Assembly: GCA_015680685.1 (NCBI GenBank)
Contig: MNCI01025588.1
Location: 60,822 to 124,821 of the forward strand
Length of the DNA: 64,000 nt
Direction of reading: 5' to 3'
Source: Gnetum montanum
Lineage: Eukaryota; Streptophyta; Gnetopsida; Gnetales; Gnetaceae
A program made the position numbers and the translations under genes. A model generated the notes under the pieces. It was not told the DNA's origin. It was given only the letters and a program-made list of their open reading frames with translations, and ran no database searches. Of the stretch, positions 50,101 through 62,649 are shown piece after piece (positions within the stretch are counted from its first letter, which is position 1; every line of letters starts with the position of its first letter).

Positions 50101-53100
50101 ACTCTTGTACAAGAAACAATTTCTGATATTGAGACAAGATGTGCATGAATATTTCAAATATTCATATATATTAAACTGAAGACTTTGATCACAATTCACA
50201 AGACATAAAATTCCGATTTGATTTCAATTTGGACCTCTATAGTCAGGTAATAATGCATAGTTCCATTAATATATATATATAGGAAAAAATTTGAGCTGTA
50301 TTAATCCAAAAAAAGAGAAAAGCTGTATAGATGTATAGCCCAGGCCAGCATCCTTTGGCCCCATTCCCTCAGACCATTAGGCTTTAAAACATTAACCCTG
50401 CATGTTACAGAAAATCCCCGCAACCCCCTCACAATTGGAAAGGAGGCCAACATCCCCAAGGTTTTGTTATCAAATCCCACCCCCCAATCCAAGTCCGTTG
50501 CTAAGGTGCCCTGACATCACTCAATGGCAGCCCCTTTGCCCTTCCTCATCAGCTTAGTCGTATTCCCCCACCCGCTACCTAACCCCTTGCTCTCAAAGAA
50601 CTGTTCATCCTCCAGTGTCTAAGAGGCCTTAGTTTTTGTTGCAGCTTGTGTCAATGTAGCGTTGCTGCCCATTTCCAGCCATAGCCTGTTTTCTACCACA
50701 AGTTTCGTTAGCTCGGCCTAATGGCCTTTTACCAAATCTTTCATCCATTGGAGATCCCTAAGCTGCTGAGAGGCTGCCCCTTGATGCACCTCCTTCCATA
50801 TGTCATGCCACCACGATTGCCACTCTGCCCTTTCCTCCCATCACGCTTGCTCTACCGCTAGGCAACACACCACTGTAACATCAAGGACATCCATTGTCCG
50901 CTTGGGTGTCATCCTCCCAACAGACCCATGCAGGTTGCCCCAGTCTGGCCTTGAAGAGGAGCCACCAACAGCCACCTCACCATTCGGTGGCAGCATCGCA
51001 GACCTTGATCTCTCCCACGTTGTTGTTGGTACACCAGTCGTGGCTCTAGCGGCAATACTGCTGTGCTCGACCTCCATAGCACAAGGATCACCCCTAGGTG
51101 TTGCCCTGGCTACCGTCTGTGCAAGGAATCCTAGAAAAATTGGGGCAAATTGATTGGAGTGCCATGCTTCATATGTCGTAAAAAGGTGAAATGAACACCC
51201 ACAAGCTTGTGGGGATACCCCAACTAGACAAAGTACCACTCCATCAAAACTACTGCTTCCTGCCACATGCCCAACAATGCTAATTTGCAAATGTGCCCAT
51301 TGCCTGTCCAGGGAATCGTTCCTGTAAAGAACTTTGCCTAATCCGTCTGGGCCTGGGCCATTGGCGCTATGATCTCCCCCTCTGTTGCCACTCCCAACGC
51401 TTCAACCAATGCTTGCACAGTCACCCTGATCCGTTTGCCCCAAAATTGCATTTCGTTGCCCACCTAGTTATCAAAGAAATTTGTAGTTAAGTGCCTCGAT
51501 TCTCCCTCGATGCGCTTTAGCACGTCTACCTAGCCCATCTGCTCCCCCACTGTCCATAAGTTGGCTTCTCCCGCAAACTCTATCCATGATGGCTCGAAAA
51601 AGAACCTTTGTCCCATGATCGTGGTTGCCTCTACCCACAATTGGTGCCCTACCTTGGCAATCCCTTTGACAGCGCAGGCAATGTTTGCCCACGGAAAACC
51701 AATGAGTTTCTGTTTTTCCAGATCTCCAACAATGTGCCAAGCACGGCAAAGTCCCCATTATTGATCACAATGTTGACAACATGCCAAATAGCCTGGACAA
51801 CCCGACACATGTAGATAAAATGATGCAATGTTTCGGGCCCTGCACAACACAGAGGATAGCTAGCATTCACATGCATGCCCCATTCCTACAACGCCCTATG
51901 TTTGACTAACCACCCAAATGCTTTAATTTTTTCTAGGAGTTGACCCCTCCATACCTCAGTCCATCCATCCTTAGGCAGGTATAGGGACTTAACCACCTCT
52001 TTCAGGTGTTTCTCCAACAAGTCCAAGGCTTTCATCATTTGAGCATGGCTGCACATGTTCTTCCAAAGCTGAGAGCTCCTCACATTAGCCTCCCATTGGC
52101 TATATTTCTATCTTAATAGTTGTACCCATGGCGTCGCCCCACTCGTTTGTTTGAGAAATTTGTTTACCAGGCTATACAAACCCAAGGTCACCTCGTCATA
52201 GAACAGCAGAATGCCAATTCCCCTTGTTGCCTTTGGGTGCGCCGTTAAAGCCCAAGACACCAGATGGAGCTTCTTACCTTCTTTTCCCCCAAACCACACA
52301 AAACCATTGATGATCTAGTCGATTTTCTGAAGCACACTAGCCAATGGAGCCACCATGAATGCCGCGAACCTGGTTGTCGCCATCAACATTGTTGATGCAA
52401 GGATCATCTTTCCTTTGCAGGATTGAAAACGGCCAATCTAGAGCCTTATTTTTGCCTGCAATCGCTCAACAAGTCCCATGTATGTCCTCTTCCATTGCCA
52501 ATCAAAGATTGGCATTCCTAGATAATTGTCTTGCAATCGGCCTAGTAGTATCCCTAGCATCTAAACTATTCTGCCCCCCATTGTCCCGTGTATGTTGATG
52601 AGGTGGATGGTTGACTTACCTTTATTTATATAGCACCTCGCGTTGCATTCTATCGAGCACCCTCATCAATGTTATTGCCTGTGGCACCGCCACTCTAGCA
52701 AAAACGATCATGTTGTCAGCATAGTGTGCCACTAGACAGTGTACCCCGACAACATTTAGCCCCTGCATCCCTTCAGTGAGGCAATAACTTTGAAGCATAT
52801 CCATCACCACTATAAACAATAACAACGACATAGGGTCCCCTTGCCGTAGCCCTCTCTCCAATCCTTGGAACCCCCACAGCCTCCCGTCTATATCAAAAGA
52901 GTGTTGGCTGTCTCTTTGCATTTGAATACATAGGTTAACAAACCTATGGTTGAAACCCTTCAATAGCATGACTTCTCGAAGCGCCGTCTAGCTCACTGTG
53001 TCATACGCCTTGGTGATATCTAGCTTAATGCACATTCTCGAGAATTTGGCCAACTTGAGAGAGTGCAAGATCTCTTGCAACAGTAGGACATGATCTTGTA

Positions 53101-56100
53101 AAAAATGGCCTTTGACAAACCCAGCCTAATGCTCACCCACCAATTTTGTCATTAGTGGCATCAAATGCCCAACCAACATTTTTGAGAAAAGTCGTAGCAG
53201 AGTGTTGCAAACACCGATGGGCCTGAAATGACTCAGCGAAGTTGGATGTGGCACTTTGGGCAACAGTATGATCCGCAAGCAATTGATCTCTCTCCAAACT
53301 TGTTGCCAGTTGAGCATGTGATTGAAGGCATCTAATAGGTTGGCCCCCATGATGTCTTCAAACACCCAAAAAAATTCAATTGGCCACTCGTTTGGCCCCA
53401 ACGCCTTATTGACCTGCATGGACCTCATTGCCATCCTTAACTCCACCCATGAGAATGGCCACAACAGGCATTGGTTATCAACCCTTGAGAGGACCTCTGG
53501 CACCAAAATCAAGATTCTCTTTGAGTCCTACTGCCGCCAAACCCCATCCTAGATTCTCTCCTGTAATATATTTGAGTTGGTAAGTTCTCTAACAAACAAA
53601 CAAAAGGTTAAGTGTTTGCCTATAAGGCATGGATAGGCCATATGAGATCAACCAGCCAATAACAATGTCTAGTTTGTTTCTCTGAACACTCTAGATTCCC
53701 ATTTCTTGTATCTCAGATGAAGAGTTTTTATAATTAAAGTAAAAACATGAAGAAACCTATTTCACATATATATGGGAATCACTAGTCAGTTAAAGAGTTG
53801 CACTACTATTATTGTGAGTACAGCATCACAATATATATGCAATGCTGACTTTTTCCCTCTAAGCATCAAATAAGAATGAATGACATTATCACCATCATCA
53901 TCCTAACCTTATCTAAACTATTGTGGTTGCATAGGAAAAGTACGGTCAGGCTGAAGTAAGAATCTCAGATCTTAGGTTTGAATTCATCAAAATGAACAAT
54001 TGCAACCTGAGCGACTCACCATTGGTGCATCGCAAGCTGAAGTGAGTTGTGACAAGCAGATTGCAAGTCCACTACAAGTCTTGTCAGATGACTTTTGTTC
54101 CAAACAATGGCTGCTACATAGGCACATTTGTTGGCCCTACTTGGTATTTAATTTAGAGAAGTCAACAGGAATCTCTTTAAGTCTTATCTAACTATGCCAT
54201 TCATCAACCACCTAGTAGGCATTCAACTTGGTAATTCACCCCTTTGTATAGCTTGACTATTACCTAATGATCCAATCCAGCAACTGCTTGCTCAATAGTT
54301 TTCCTCTCAGAATGGTTTCAACAAAATCATATAGAACGCGGAGTAGATGCCACTTTATTTGTCTGGCATTCCAGCTTGCACATCTTGTTAGAAGCCTATA
54401 CTTGAACTTGAAATAGAATAATAAAATGAAACTAACACTAAAGAAATTAATGGATTTAAGGGAGTCTCTGGCTTCACCTCCTTAGTACAATTACCCAACT
54501 TCGTTCTTCTCATTTCCAATTAGTATAAGCCTTAAAATAGTCCCGGACCATGCATATTTTAATGTTATTCCCCCATAAGAATTGTTCCATTTGCTTAGAT
54601 AAATTCTCATAAAAATCAGCTCTGACCTCCACATGTGGCCTTGCCATGGCATTATAAGTAAAGTTATTTCCTGTCTGCATGACAGGACTAGGTCAATTAA
54701 ATTGTATTATGCTTGATACCAAGCAAACTTACAAACATTAATGATAAGGTTCAAGTCATTTTTCTAAAACAGTAAAATGCCATAGAAGCAGGAAGTAACA
54801 GCCTTTCAAGTCCTTCAACTAACAATATGCAATATGCCCTATGTTAGAAGAGATCAAAGACAATCCTGCACTTCACTATTGAAATATTTAAACACAACAA
54901 TTATAAAATTTCTAAACCTGGAGACGTGGTAATCGTCCAAAGTGAAGAGGGTCAGTCCCTTCCCAAAATTCTTCATCCTCGACTGAAAGAAGAGCAACGT
55001 CACATTCCAAACCTGTAGCAAGAACCTGAAAAGAATATCAAATTTTTTGAAGCAGGTGTTAACAAAACCGAAATTCTTAGAGTAGAAGCGCAGAAAATGG
55101 CTGTTGCTCATAGCATTTACAACATTCAGGAAGTTGTCCTCAGAGAAGTCATGAATATTAAGGAACAAGAATATTCGGCAATATTTATTCTCTCTCTAAA
55201 ATTCTTGAGAAATCATTTGCAACTGGAGAAAAATCTGGTATCATTCAAAACATCTTCCAGAAAACAAAATTCAAACTATGTATGGTGTGCTGAAATTTCA
55301 CAGCAAAGTACTTAAGAAGAGATATAAATGGGTTTGTGCTGAAAGCTTACCTTGGTAGCTTATCAAGGGAGATAATTTTAATTTTTATTGTTTTTTGTTA
55401 GATTAAATGATAATGCAATAAAACCATCCTTGGTTTATCTCTTAGATTCCAACTTCTGGTTGTATCCCAATTTTTTTTAATGAATAAAGTCTTCTTGTTG
55501 CTTTTTTTAAAGCGGGATGTTTGACATTCTATTCTTTTTAAATTTCTTTTAAATAATGTTGAAATTTCTCTGTAGTGACTGAAATTAATTTTTAAATTCA
55601 GCATTAAGACAATCTTACAACACCAAATCTGAACCTTTATCTCCCTAATTATACCTTCTAAAATATCCACACTGTACTTAGTCAATGAAGTATGTTGGTA
55701 AGGCTTGTAACATAAATCATACAAGTCACAGCTTTAAACTAAGGGGTTACACAAATATAGGCTGTGTGACAGCAAGGTTAAAACATATGTTAAAGGTTAT
55801 CCTGAAATACAATGTTTCGATATGGTATAAGACTTGGACCATTAATGACATGAAAACTCATGGACCTTACAACTTGTCGAACCAATGGATTAAAGACTTA
55901 AGGACTACACAAATTTGATGATTTAAGGCCTTTATAACTGATTTGAGGGAACATTTAATTGTGACTTCGTTAGCCATGTTGGAAGGACTAGTTGCTCATC
56001 AAAATAGAGATGACATAGGCGCCTTGACTGGCCCTCGATTTAAAACATTTTGAGGCCCATAATGATCATGACATGGACAAATGTGACATTGCTTAAATGA

Positions 56101-59100
56101 TGATAGTTATGACATTATAATATAGACATTTTTTGGTTATTATACAAGCAGAGTTAGTTGCCGTACAAGAACTCTAGGCAAAAAGCAACGACAACGTTCT
56201 CCAAAGTGAGGTAAAACACCTTATAGAGGAACTTGTGGCTTGAGAAGCAATCCATGCAGTTGAACTCCAAAAGGTCTTTGAGAAGTCAAGCAGAGGTCAG
56301 GTGACTAATATTGAAGGGACTCCGTCCTCCACCACTTGCAGAAGGCACTAATCCTTTAAAGCCTATTGTCACAGAGATCCAAACTTTTTAATCCAACAAC
56401 CCTCCAAAATCACCCCTTGTTATTTACCTTGAAGAAGATAATGATGAGCTACTGGCCATAGATTGATGGCCAAATTCTGCTAAGTGTTATAATACTCCGT
56501 TATGTAATAAAAGTTGGGCTCCTTGTCCGTCATTGTTCCTAATTTGTGTATTGTGAATTGAAACCAGACCTAGAAACTTGTGCTAGGTATAGGCAATTCA
56601 AAAATAGAGGCTAGACATGCCAAGTAGGAAGTTCCAAATTAGGATAGATCATAAAAGTCTACGGTAACTATTAAAGCAGCAAGTAACAATCATAGAGCAA
56701 TAGAAATGACTAGTCAAGTTGCTTGGATACGATCATGAGATTCTGTACATGGCTGGAAGAGAAAATTCTGTGACAAATGCACTTTCGAGGAAGGCTAAAC
56801 CATTTGCTCAATACTCCATTTCCATCCCCTAGATGATTATAGTTGCTAGCATTTAGAAGGAACTGCTACAAGACAGAGAATTAGCATCTATTCTTGATAA
56901 ATTGCAAGTAGATCCTGATAGTGCACCAAACTATCAATTGAATCATGGTTATTTGTTGCACCAAGGGTAACTAGTCTTATCTACTCACTCTAAACTAAGG
57001 TCATAATGAGTTTCATGCAGCCCTTGTTGGAGGACACACATCGCAAATTGTATATTGGAGAAGAATGAAAAAAGACATAAAACAGTATGTAGCAGAATGT
57101 AATGTTTGCCAGAACATGTATGAGACTCTCCCGCTGGGTTGTTGCAGCCACTATCAATTCTAAAAGGGCTATAGACTTCATAGCCAAATTGCCCAAGTCC
57201 AAGGGGTATGATTCAATCATAGTGGCTAAAGACTGAGTTACCAAATATACCCATTTATGTTCTCTTGCTCATTCTTACACAGCCAAGACAGTTTCTAAGG
57301 TCTTTGCCAAGGAAAGTTGCAAGACATCATGGCATGGTGAAATCCATTAGCAATAGGGATTCTATTTTTCTAAGTCATTTTTGGACCAAATCCTTCGAAA
57401 TACCTGGTACAACATAAAAATGAGTACTACATACCACCCACAAATAGATGGATAAACTAAAGTGATTAATTGATGTTTAGAAACATAAATGCATTGTCTC
57501 TCCAGTGAGAGTCCTAAGATGTAGGCTAAGTGGCTGCATGGGTAGAATATCAGTACAACACCACTTTCCAGATAGTAACACAAGTGATACCTTTTGAAGA
57601 TTTATGGACATCCCCCATCCACATTACCAGCCTATCAAATAGAAGCACAACAGTTACAGCAGTAAATAAAAAATTGAGGGACAGGAATACCTTGTTAAAG
57701 GACGTTAAGATCAATTTAGAGCATGTACAACAAAGGATTAAGCAACAAGCTAACATATATTGCATAGAACAGGAATTCCGAGGAGACGATTTAGTATATT
57801 TGAAAGCCTTATCGGCAATTAACAATCGCTCATTGCTCTAATCTGAAGTTAGCCCCTAGATCCTCTGGCTCATATCCAATCATACAACAGATAGTAAAGG
57901 TTGCCTACAAATTGCAATTATCAAAGGGCACGCATATTCATCTACTGTTCCATGTATATCCTTAAAAAGGTTGTGCGGTAGCAAGCTTGCATCGACACAC
58001 AGGTTCCAGACATTACTGATGACGGAGAGTTGGTAACAGCACTTGATCGTATCTTGGAAATTAGATGGAGATAGGACAGATATGTGAGAGAATCCCTTGT
58101 TCAGTGGCAGAACTTGATAGTAAAGGGTGCTACTTGGAAAAACTAATTGGAGTTTTAGCAGAGACACCCATATACTAACCTTGGTGACAAGGTGATTTCT
58201 CAAGAAGGGACAAATGATAGGCCACCATTACTATAGCATTCCAGTAAGAGGAAGAGGCTGGAATTGCCTGAAATTATGGGCTATGTATAAGTCAATCTAG
58301 TTAAAATGGGCCTGAAATTGTGGATTGTATGTCAGTTTGATTGGTCCAAATAAATCAGGTTGGCTTCAAAACCTTGATTATTGCTTAATTTTTTTGCTTT
58401 GATTCGAGTTTGTAATAGAATAACTAGGGAACTGGGAAACAGGAAAGGGGTGAAGAATTATCATTGTCATTGTAAGCAGGCAAGCGTCTCTTGAAGTGGC
58501 CCACTTTCAGCAAAAACAGGTTCAAACCTATCAAAATTCACTTCAACCTTACCAATAATGTTACTATTATGAGCTAACTGTTGTTGCTAGGTAGACAACT
58601 GCCCATAAAAAAGCATTGTTAAAGTCAATCATCTGCCCTATAAAGTCATCCAGTTTAAAGGGATAAAGACATTAATGATAATGGTGATGGTTAAAATAAC
58701 ATCACAATATATATCATGGTTCAAAAATAACAAGGGCTACTTTTACGGCAATAAAATAAGAAAAGATGTACTTAGTCAATCCATCAGTATGATTAACTAA
58801 CTATTGTAATTGCAAGAAAAGAACGAAATGGACGTGATATACTTAACTCCTGTAATTTTCATTACTATTAATATTTAATGATTTTTTTGAACTATCATTC
58901 TTCGCACGATGCAAGAAAGCATTCTGCCTATCTTATAGGTATACCTTAGCAACATATTTAGTATCATCTCCTCTCCTCTTCACTTTCACCTACATAACAT
59001 TTGGAATTAAATGAAGCCCTGCATAAGACATTCATAAATACAACAGAAAACTATAAACATCTCTATGAGAAATACCTGGGTATGATGTTGAACACAATGT

Positions 59101-59377
59101 GCATTTGTCAAAAGCTTTCTTCCTTGTATCATAAACGCACTGCAATTAATAACTTATAAAACTTAGTATTAATTAAGCATCGTTTTTTATAAAAGCAAAC
59201 AGCAAAACAAATACTGGTATCGAAATATTTTTTAGGACTATCAGGTAATAACTGATTAAATACAATTATCCTATACGTAAAATGCCAGTGTGATAGAACT
59301 TGCCTGCCTGTACTTGTATATTGTCGTTGCTTTTGCCAAGGAAGTGAATAATCAGGTTCCGTGTGTGTGCAATATAC
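35117..59377 (-). CDS. DEG2: DEG2-type chloroplast serine protease, last 18 exons (N-terminus off-window)
   Basis: ATP-independent Deg/HtrA protease; in plants DEG2 acts on the stromal side of thylakoids. Exons in gene order: 59377-59304, 59139-59076, 58989-58945, 55025-54918, 49956-49879, 43499-43433, 43295-43237, 42595-42496, 41674-41595, 36844-36788, 36646-36543, 36429-36342, 36246-36161, 36039-36015, 35895-35824, 35668-35618, 35521-35461, 35361-35117. Every junction keeps frame, giving 487 residues plus stop. Catalytic triad: His in TNAHCV (exon 2 here), Asp in CDVALL (exon 4), Ser in GNSGGPA (across exons 6/7). PDZ 1 spans GVLIRAVEP...[12 protein letters not shown]; a second, degenerate PDZ-like region includes ARYSLAQF and NNQQVLKFNG; the C-terminus is HIDGLLWA. 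About 120 residues, including the transit peptide, should lie right of 59377. GC donors follow the exons ending at 59304 and 35618. Four introns hold retrotransposons. Confidence 0.93.
37581..40782 (-). pseudogene. gag-pol remnant of the Tork-like copia element
   Basis: Gag starts near 40782 ([18 protein letters not shown]). The protease motif is altered ([12 protein letters not shown], Ser of DSG replaced by Leu) at about 39916-39890. Integrase is open from 39356 to 38517. Its first catalytic Asp position reads MVYSNVCGP and the second LQTNNGGEY, so both look changed to Asn, while the Glu in QENGVAER remains. RT is in pieces (38137-37949, 37796-37581). The catalytic block reads [10 protein letters not shown], with one Asp more than usual. 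The element is inactive. Confidence 0.85.
40810..41470 (-). repeat. 5' LTR of the Tork-like copia element
   Basis: 661 bp, from TGTTGGAAAAATG (41470) to TATAACA (40810) on the minus strand, i.e. TG...CA ends. It contains TTATAAATAAAAGGC (about 41290) as a TATA region and is followed at once by the primer-like site. No partner LTR exists in the window. Confidence 0.8.
43611..43846 (+). repeat. 5' LTR of complete copia element
   Basis: 236 bp, TGTTAGAAAG to GTGTTGA; TATAAATTGC at about 43763 could be its TATA box. Aligned with 48409-48645, it shows many substitutions and a few short indels. Confidence 0.9.
43900..48401 (+). pseudogene. gag-pol of complete copia element, broken
   Basis: Gag starts at 43900 with MASTTLAFS and a UBN2-type core ([19 protein letters not shown]). 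A frameshift near 44171-44270 splits it. The zinc knuckle [14 protein letters not shown] (CX2CX4HX4C) lies near 44700. The protease site reads [11 protein letters not shown] (Gly replaced by Arg). Then come the pre-integrase HKRLGHPN block (45430), integrase with HSNVWGP (Asp to Asn) and [12 protein letters not shown] (46880-47560; [12 protein letters not shown] keeps VDD), and RNase H to 48401. Stops at GFT*TYG, VS*FMHAP and NPI*HDHMKH sit where Gln is usual; SP*AWF is where Arg is usual. Confidence 0.88.
46221..46472 (+). repeat. 126-bp in-frame tandem duplication inside copia pol
   Basis: 46221-46346 and 46347-46472 are nearly identical (starting AAGGGTATAAATGCTACTAT). The unit is 42 codons, so the frame is kept. 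It repeats the stretch between integrase and RT ([17 protein letters not shown]). One copy has TTTAGG where the other has CTTCAGG. Confidence 0.92.
48409..48645 (+). repeat. 3' LTR of complete copia element
   Basis: 237 bp, TGTTAAAAATT to ATGTTCA, preceded by a GAGGGGGAG purine tract and followed by the AGTAC duplication. Confidence 0.9.
48822..48930 (-). mobile_element. RTE-type LINE 3' tail in DEG2 intron
   Basis: The plus strand reads TTATCATCATCATCATCTTAG, then CTTGTCCCAACAAAATGAGGCTGG. This is the same tail as 28490-28545 in the aspartokinase gene, here shorter. Orientation is minus. Confidence 0.6.
50290..53565 (-). mobile_element. 5'-truncated LINE (L1-like) in DEG2 intron
   Basis: Non-LTR retrotransposon, same strand as DEG2. 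On the minus strand: RT fingers 53512-53126 ([14 protein letters not shown], then [21 protein letters not shown]), palm 52969-52622 ([13 protein letters not shown] and [10 protein letters not shown], where YADD is expected), the downstream GKKLHLVSW block at about 52285, and a zf-RVT-like region 51876-51649 ([15 protein letters not shown]). The endonuclease is absent. The 3' end runs to about 50290, ending CTTTTTTTGGATTAATACAGC. It is markedly more GC-rich than the surrounding intron. Many stops and frameshifts. Confidence 0.87.
53566..54917. other. DEG2 intron remainder, nothing recognised
   Basis: AT-rich sequence between the LINE and the exon at 55025-54918. A CATCATCATCC stretch near 53893 may be a further worn LINE tail. 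No coding or RNA signal. Confidence 0.5.
55026..56149. other. DEG2 intron, left part, nothing recognised
   Basis: About 1.1 kb of AT-rich intron above the exon at 55025. Short open stretches lack family resemblance. Confidence 0.5.
56150..58262 (+). mobile_element. Ty3/gypsy pol fragment (RNase H to integrase end) in DEG2 intron
   Basis: Antisense to DEG2. At about 56714-56810 it reads [19 protein letters not shown]...NALSRKA, the end of gypsy RNase H. It is followed by the integrase zinc region ([20 protein letters not shown] at about 57020, then CNVCQNM), the core ([12 protein letters not shown]) and the integrase C-terminal part (57530-57841, [11 protein letters not shown]...DLVYLKAL). 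The style is that of chromovirus-type elements and differs from the nest at the left end. No LTRs found; heavily mutated. Confidence 0.78.
58263..58944. other. DEG2 intron remainder, nothing recognised
   Basis: AT-rich sequence between the gypsy fragment and the exon at 58989-58945. It may include the decayed 3' end of that element. No signal seen. Confidence 0.5.
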
Positions 59378-59849
59378 CTGCACAATAAACTCAATAACAC
59401 TAATCTCTAAAAATGGCAGGGTCCAGACAAGTATAGAAGAGAACATTGTCTATGAAAACATTGTTAAAGAAGTTAAAAGAATAAAAATGCTCCATGGAAT
59501 ATGAATTAGGTTTCTTTGTATATGTTACAACCCCTGAAATTCAGAATTGCATGGTTATCACATAAGAAACATATTGTTACAGATGGAAGATCAACAAGAT
59601 CAAGTTTACGAAAAAATCTATCATTCTTTTTCACTAGATGAGTCTTGAATAATACGGCATTTGTGAGCTTGCTATAACCTCTCACCAGTTATTGCAACTT
59701 TATATTATCACCTGATCTTTAAAGAACTAGATAAACATAAGAGAAGATTTTTTTTGGAGAAACTTCGGGCATATATTAAAAACAAAAAGTATGTACATCA
59801 TATCTACATGTCCAAAAATAGCCCTAATGAAACCAGCTTGGTATATCTA
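59378..59849. other. DEG2 intron or upstream sequence, no exon seen
   Basis: The exon ending in TATA (59377) begins after a TGTGCAG acceptor, so another exon must lie upstream on the minus strand. None encoding the expected LLDAVV-type residues is seen from here to the window end. The next intron therefore probably runs past 64000 or contains a gap. Confidence 0.55.
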
Positions 59850-60410
59850 CATCATATCTACATCATAGCCCCAATGAAACCAACTTGGTATAGCTTTGAG
59901 ATCTCATCACGAACTGCCAATGCCAAATCAAGTCTAATCTTGCATACTCTTTGCTTAACCGGTCTAATGCTAGGGTCCAATATGATGTTGTGCTGAACTA
60001 AACCTGGGTCTAGGCCTAGCATATCTTCATATGACCAAGCAAAGGCCTTAATGTTGCTTCATAGGACCTTGGTGATGTTTTGAGCCTATTGAGGTTGCAG
60101 TGAGGAACTTAGTTTAAGGGTTTTCTCCTCACCACTGCATGTTGTGACAGGAACCTCAACCAGAGAATCTTTCATTATGTCGCCCACCTCTAAGTCAAGG
60201 GTTCTAACTAGGTTTTCAGGTCAGTATAGAGGTTTTTCTATTGAGGCTATGCGGTTGACAAGACTCTCAGGCTCAAGATCTAGGCAATTAGGGTTGATAC
60301 ACCGTTCAACATCATCGTGAGGTCCATGTAGACACAAAGGCAAACTATTTTGCTCCCAGGTACTCATACTTTGATCCTGCACATCAACCAAAAGCATATT
60401 AAGTGGCACT
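59850..60410 (-). mobile_element. Ty3/gypsy fragment, RT N-terminal region
   Basis: The minus strand reads FAWSYEDMLGLDPGLVQHNI, then a PSIRPVKQRVCKIRLD block and EISKLYQVGFIG. This is the conserved start of gypsy RT in Tat/Ogre-like elements. The upstream part (60409-60221, open for 62 codons) is the preceding linker. It is cut on both sides. A short local duplication (CCAATGAAACCA...TTGGTATA) lies at about 59824-59895. Confidence 0.72.
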
Positions 60411-61020
60411 AGGGTAAAGATGAATAAATAATGCTAAAATGCCACAAAATTATGCAAATATATGCTATTCTGGCATAAACAAGGTCATCCAAGGCTACCA
60501 ATGGGGTAAGGACAAGCAAACAAAGTGCAATAAGGAGCAAATAAAAGCCAAACAAAGGGAAATATGAGAAAGAAGGCTACAAATGGTCAACAAGGGTTGC
60601 AAGTTTTGCCAGTTTTAGGCCTTAGTGGGCCAGGATGCCAATTTAAGGCCATAGTGGGCCATGATCAAATGGTGCCAAATAGTGGTCAAGCAAGGTTAAA
60701 CCCCACTATTTGATACCCATCAAAGGCTAGACAAAGGGAAATAAGGGTGAAAAAAAGACAAATAAAGAAAATTTAATGCTATATAAAGGCCATAGAAGAT
60801 CAACAAGGTCAACGCAAGTTCAAAAAACAAGTTGAAACATCATATAATAAGGCCAAATCAAGAAAAACAGGCTACATATGGTGCAATTTGGTGAATATAG
60901 GTCAAAAAGGGTTAGATTTTGCTAGTTTTAGGCCTCAGTGGACCATGGTTTAGGACTACTAGGCTATCAAGTGAGTTTGGGCATCAATTACAGCTGTTTC
61001 TGGGCTGTTTGGACATGAAA
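60411..61020. other. Repeat-like region left of the satellite array
   Basis: No gene. The phrase TTTTGCCAGTTTTAGGCC is repeated about 317 bp apart (60612 and 60929) with GTGG(G/A)CCA following, so a longer and more worn tandem unit probably leads into the array. Confidence 0.5.
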
Positions 61021-61029
61021 ATGAGAACT

Positions 61030-62607
61030 TTTGACGCTTCCACGTTGGTCTCCCCCTATTTCCATGCTAGCTAGTGTGGAAGAAGGGACCCTCAACATGG
61101 AAACCAAGGGAAATAGGTGTTGGGGCATCTAGAGGTCCAAAATTGAAGTCTTGGGGCCTTCCCTAGGCAACGTAGGGCCAGATCTACCAAAATTGATCAC
61201 TCTGGAGGCCAGTAGAGGCCAAAAAGTAGGTTTTGCAACCTTCCCCCTTGTCTCCACGTTGGCCAACATGGAAGAGAGAAAAAGGGGGGGGAGGTGGGGG
61301 GCGCGGGTCAGCATGGAGAACCAAATTCTTGGTCAAAATAGGGTCAACTGATGTCAAATCGATAGCTGGAGCCAAGATTTGGAACTTGTGCATCCTCTAG
61401 TTTTGTTTTGAGGCAGTTTGAGTTGATGTCAAAACATGTCAAAATGACTTCCCCCCCTTTTTTCACGTTGAGCATAGTATTCCCATCATGGAAGAATGGG
61501 GGGACACTTGTTCCATGGTTCTAGGGTGGTTTAAGGGCACATTAACCAGGTTTCCATGGCCCTAGGGCTGTAAATCATGATTCTGCAAGTTTCTAGCTGA
61601 TTTTGGGCATGTTTGGAGGTCATTCAAGGGCACCTAAGGTCTTCCTCCCTGTTTGCATGCTAGGTGAGTTACTCCAGTGTGGAGGATTGGGGGGAATGGG
61701 TTTTGGAGGTTAAAATGAGGTCAAACAAGCAAAATCTTGAGGCTATGAGGTCCTAAGCTTCTTTGGCATATATCTTTGGCTTCTGAGAGTGTCATTTTGC
61801 CACCAAAAGTGGAAAGTAGCTCCCCCCCTTATTTCCACACTGCGCAGCATGGAAGGGATCTTCTCCAGTGTGGATGGAGCAAGAATCCCAAATCTAGGTC
61901 AATTTGGGTCACAATTGACCATGCATGTCAGCTTCCAGAGTTGCTAGGGCTAAGGGCTAGGGTTTCATGTCAAAATTTGGCAATTTTGGGTACTCCTCAG
62001 TGCATTCTGGACTCCCCCCCCCCCCGGCAACGTTTTTCCATGCTAGGGCTAGGAGACTCAACGTGGAAGATTGGGGGGAACAACTTTTTGGCCATTTGGT
62101 GTCAATTTTTTGAGGTTTGAAGGCTCCAATAGCTGCTAACATGGTTCTAGAGTGCATACAAGGTTATCTAATGTCATTCTAAGGTATTTATGGATCCCAA
62201 ATAGGTCACCCCCCCCCCCCCCCCCCCCCCCCCCCNTCCACACTGCCCAACATGGAAGAGAGGATCCTCAGTGTGAGAATCATAAATCTCAAATCTGGAC
62301 CAATTTTGACCACAATCGACTATGCATGTGTGCTTCTAGAGTTGCCAGGGTCGAGGACTAGGGTTTAGGGCCAAAATCAATAAGTTTGGAGGTTTGTTGG
62401 ATGGTTTTTGAGCTTCCCCCTTTTTTCCATGCTAGGGATGGTATACCCAGCGTGGAAGATTAGGGGACAACTTTTTGGCCATTTGTGATTAATTTTACAA
62501 GGTTTGAGGACTTGGGAAGGCGTAAAATTGGTCTTAGGGCTCATGTAAGGCTGTAGGGTGTATGACAGAGGTGTCTGAAGGCCGTTCTGAAGTCCCCCCA
62601 AAGTTCC

Positions 62608-62649
<42 letters not shown>

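Noticed and set aside
50800-51290. Opposed 117- and 149-codon open stretches
   Set aside because: They sit in the GC-rich 3' part of the LINE, where stops are rare by composition; neither shows a known domain.
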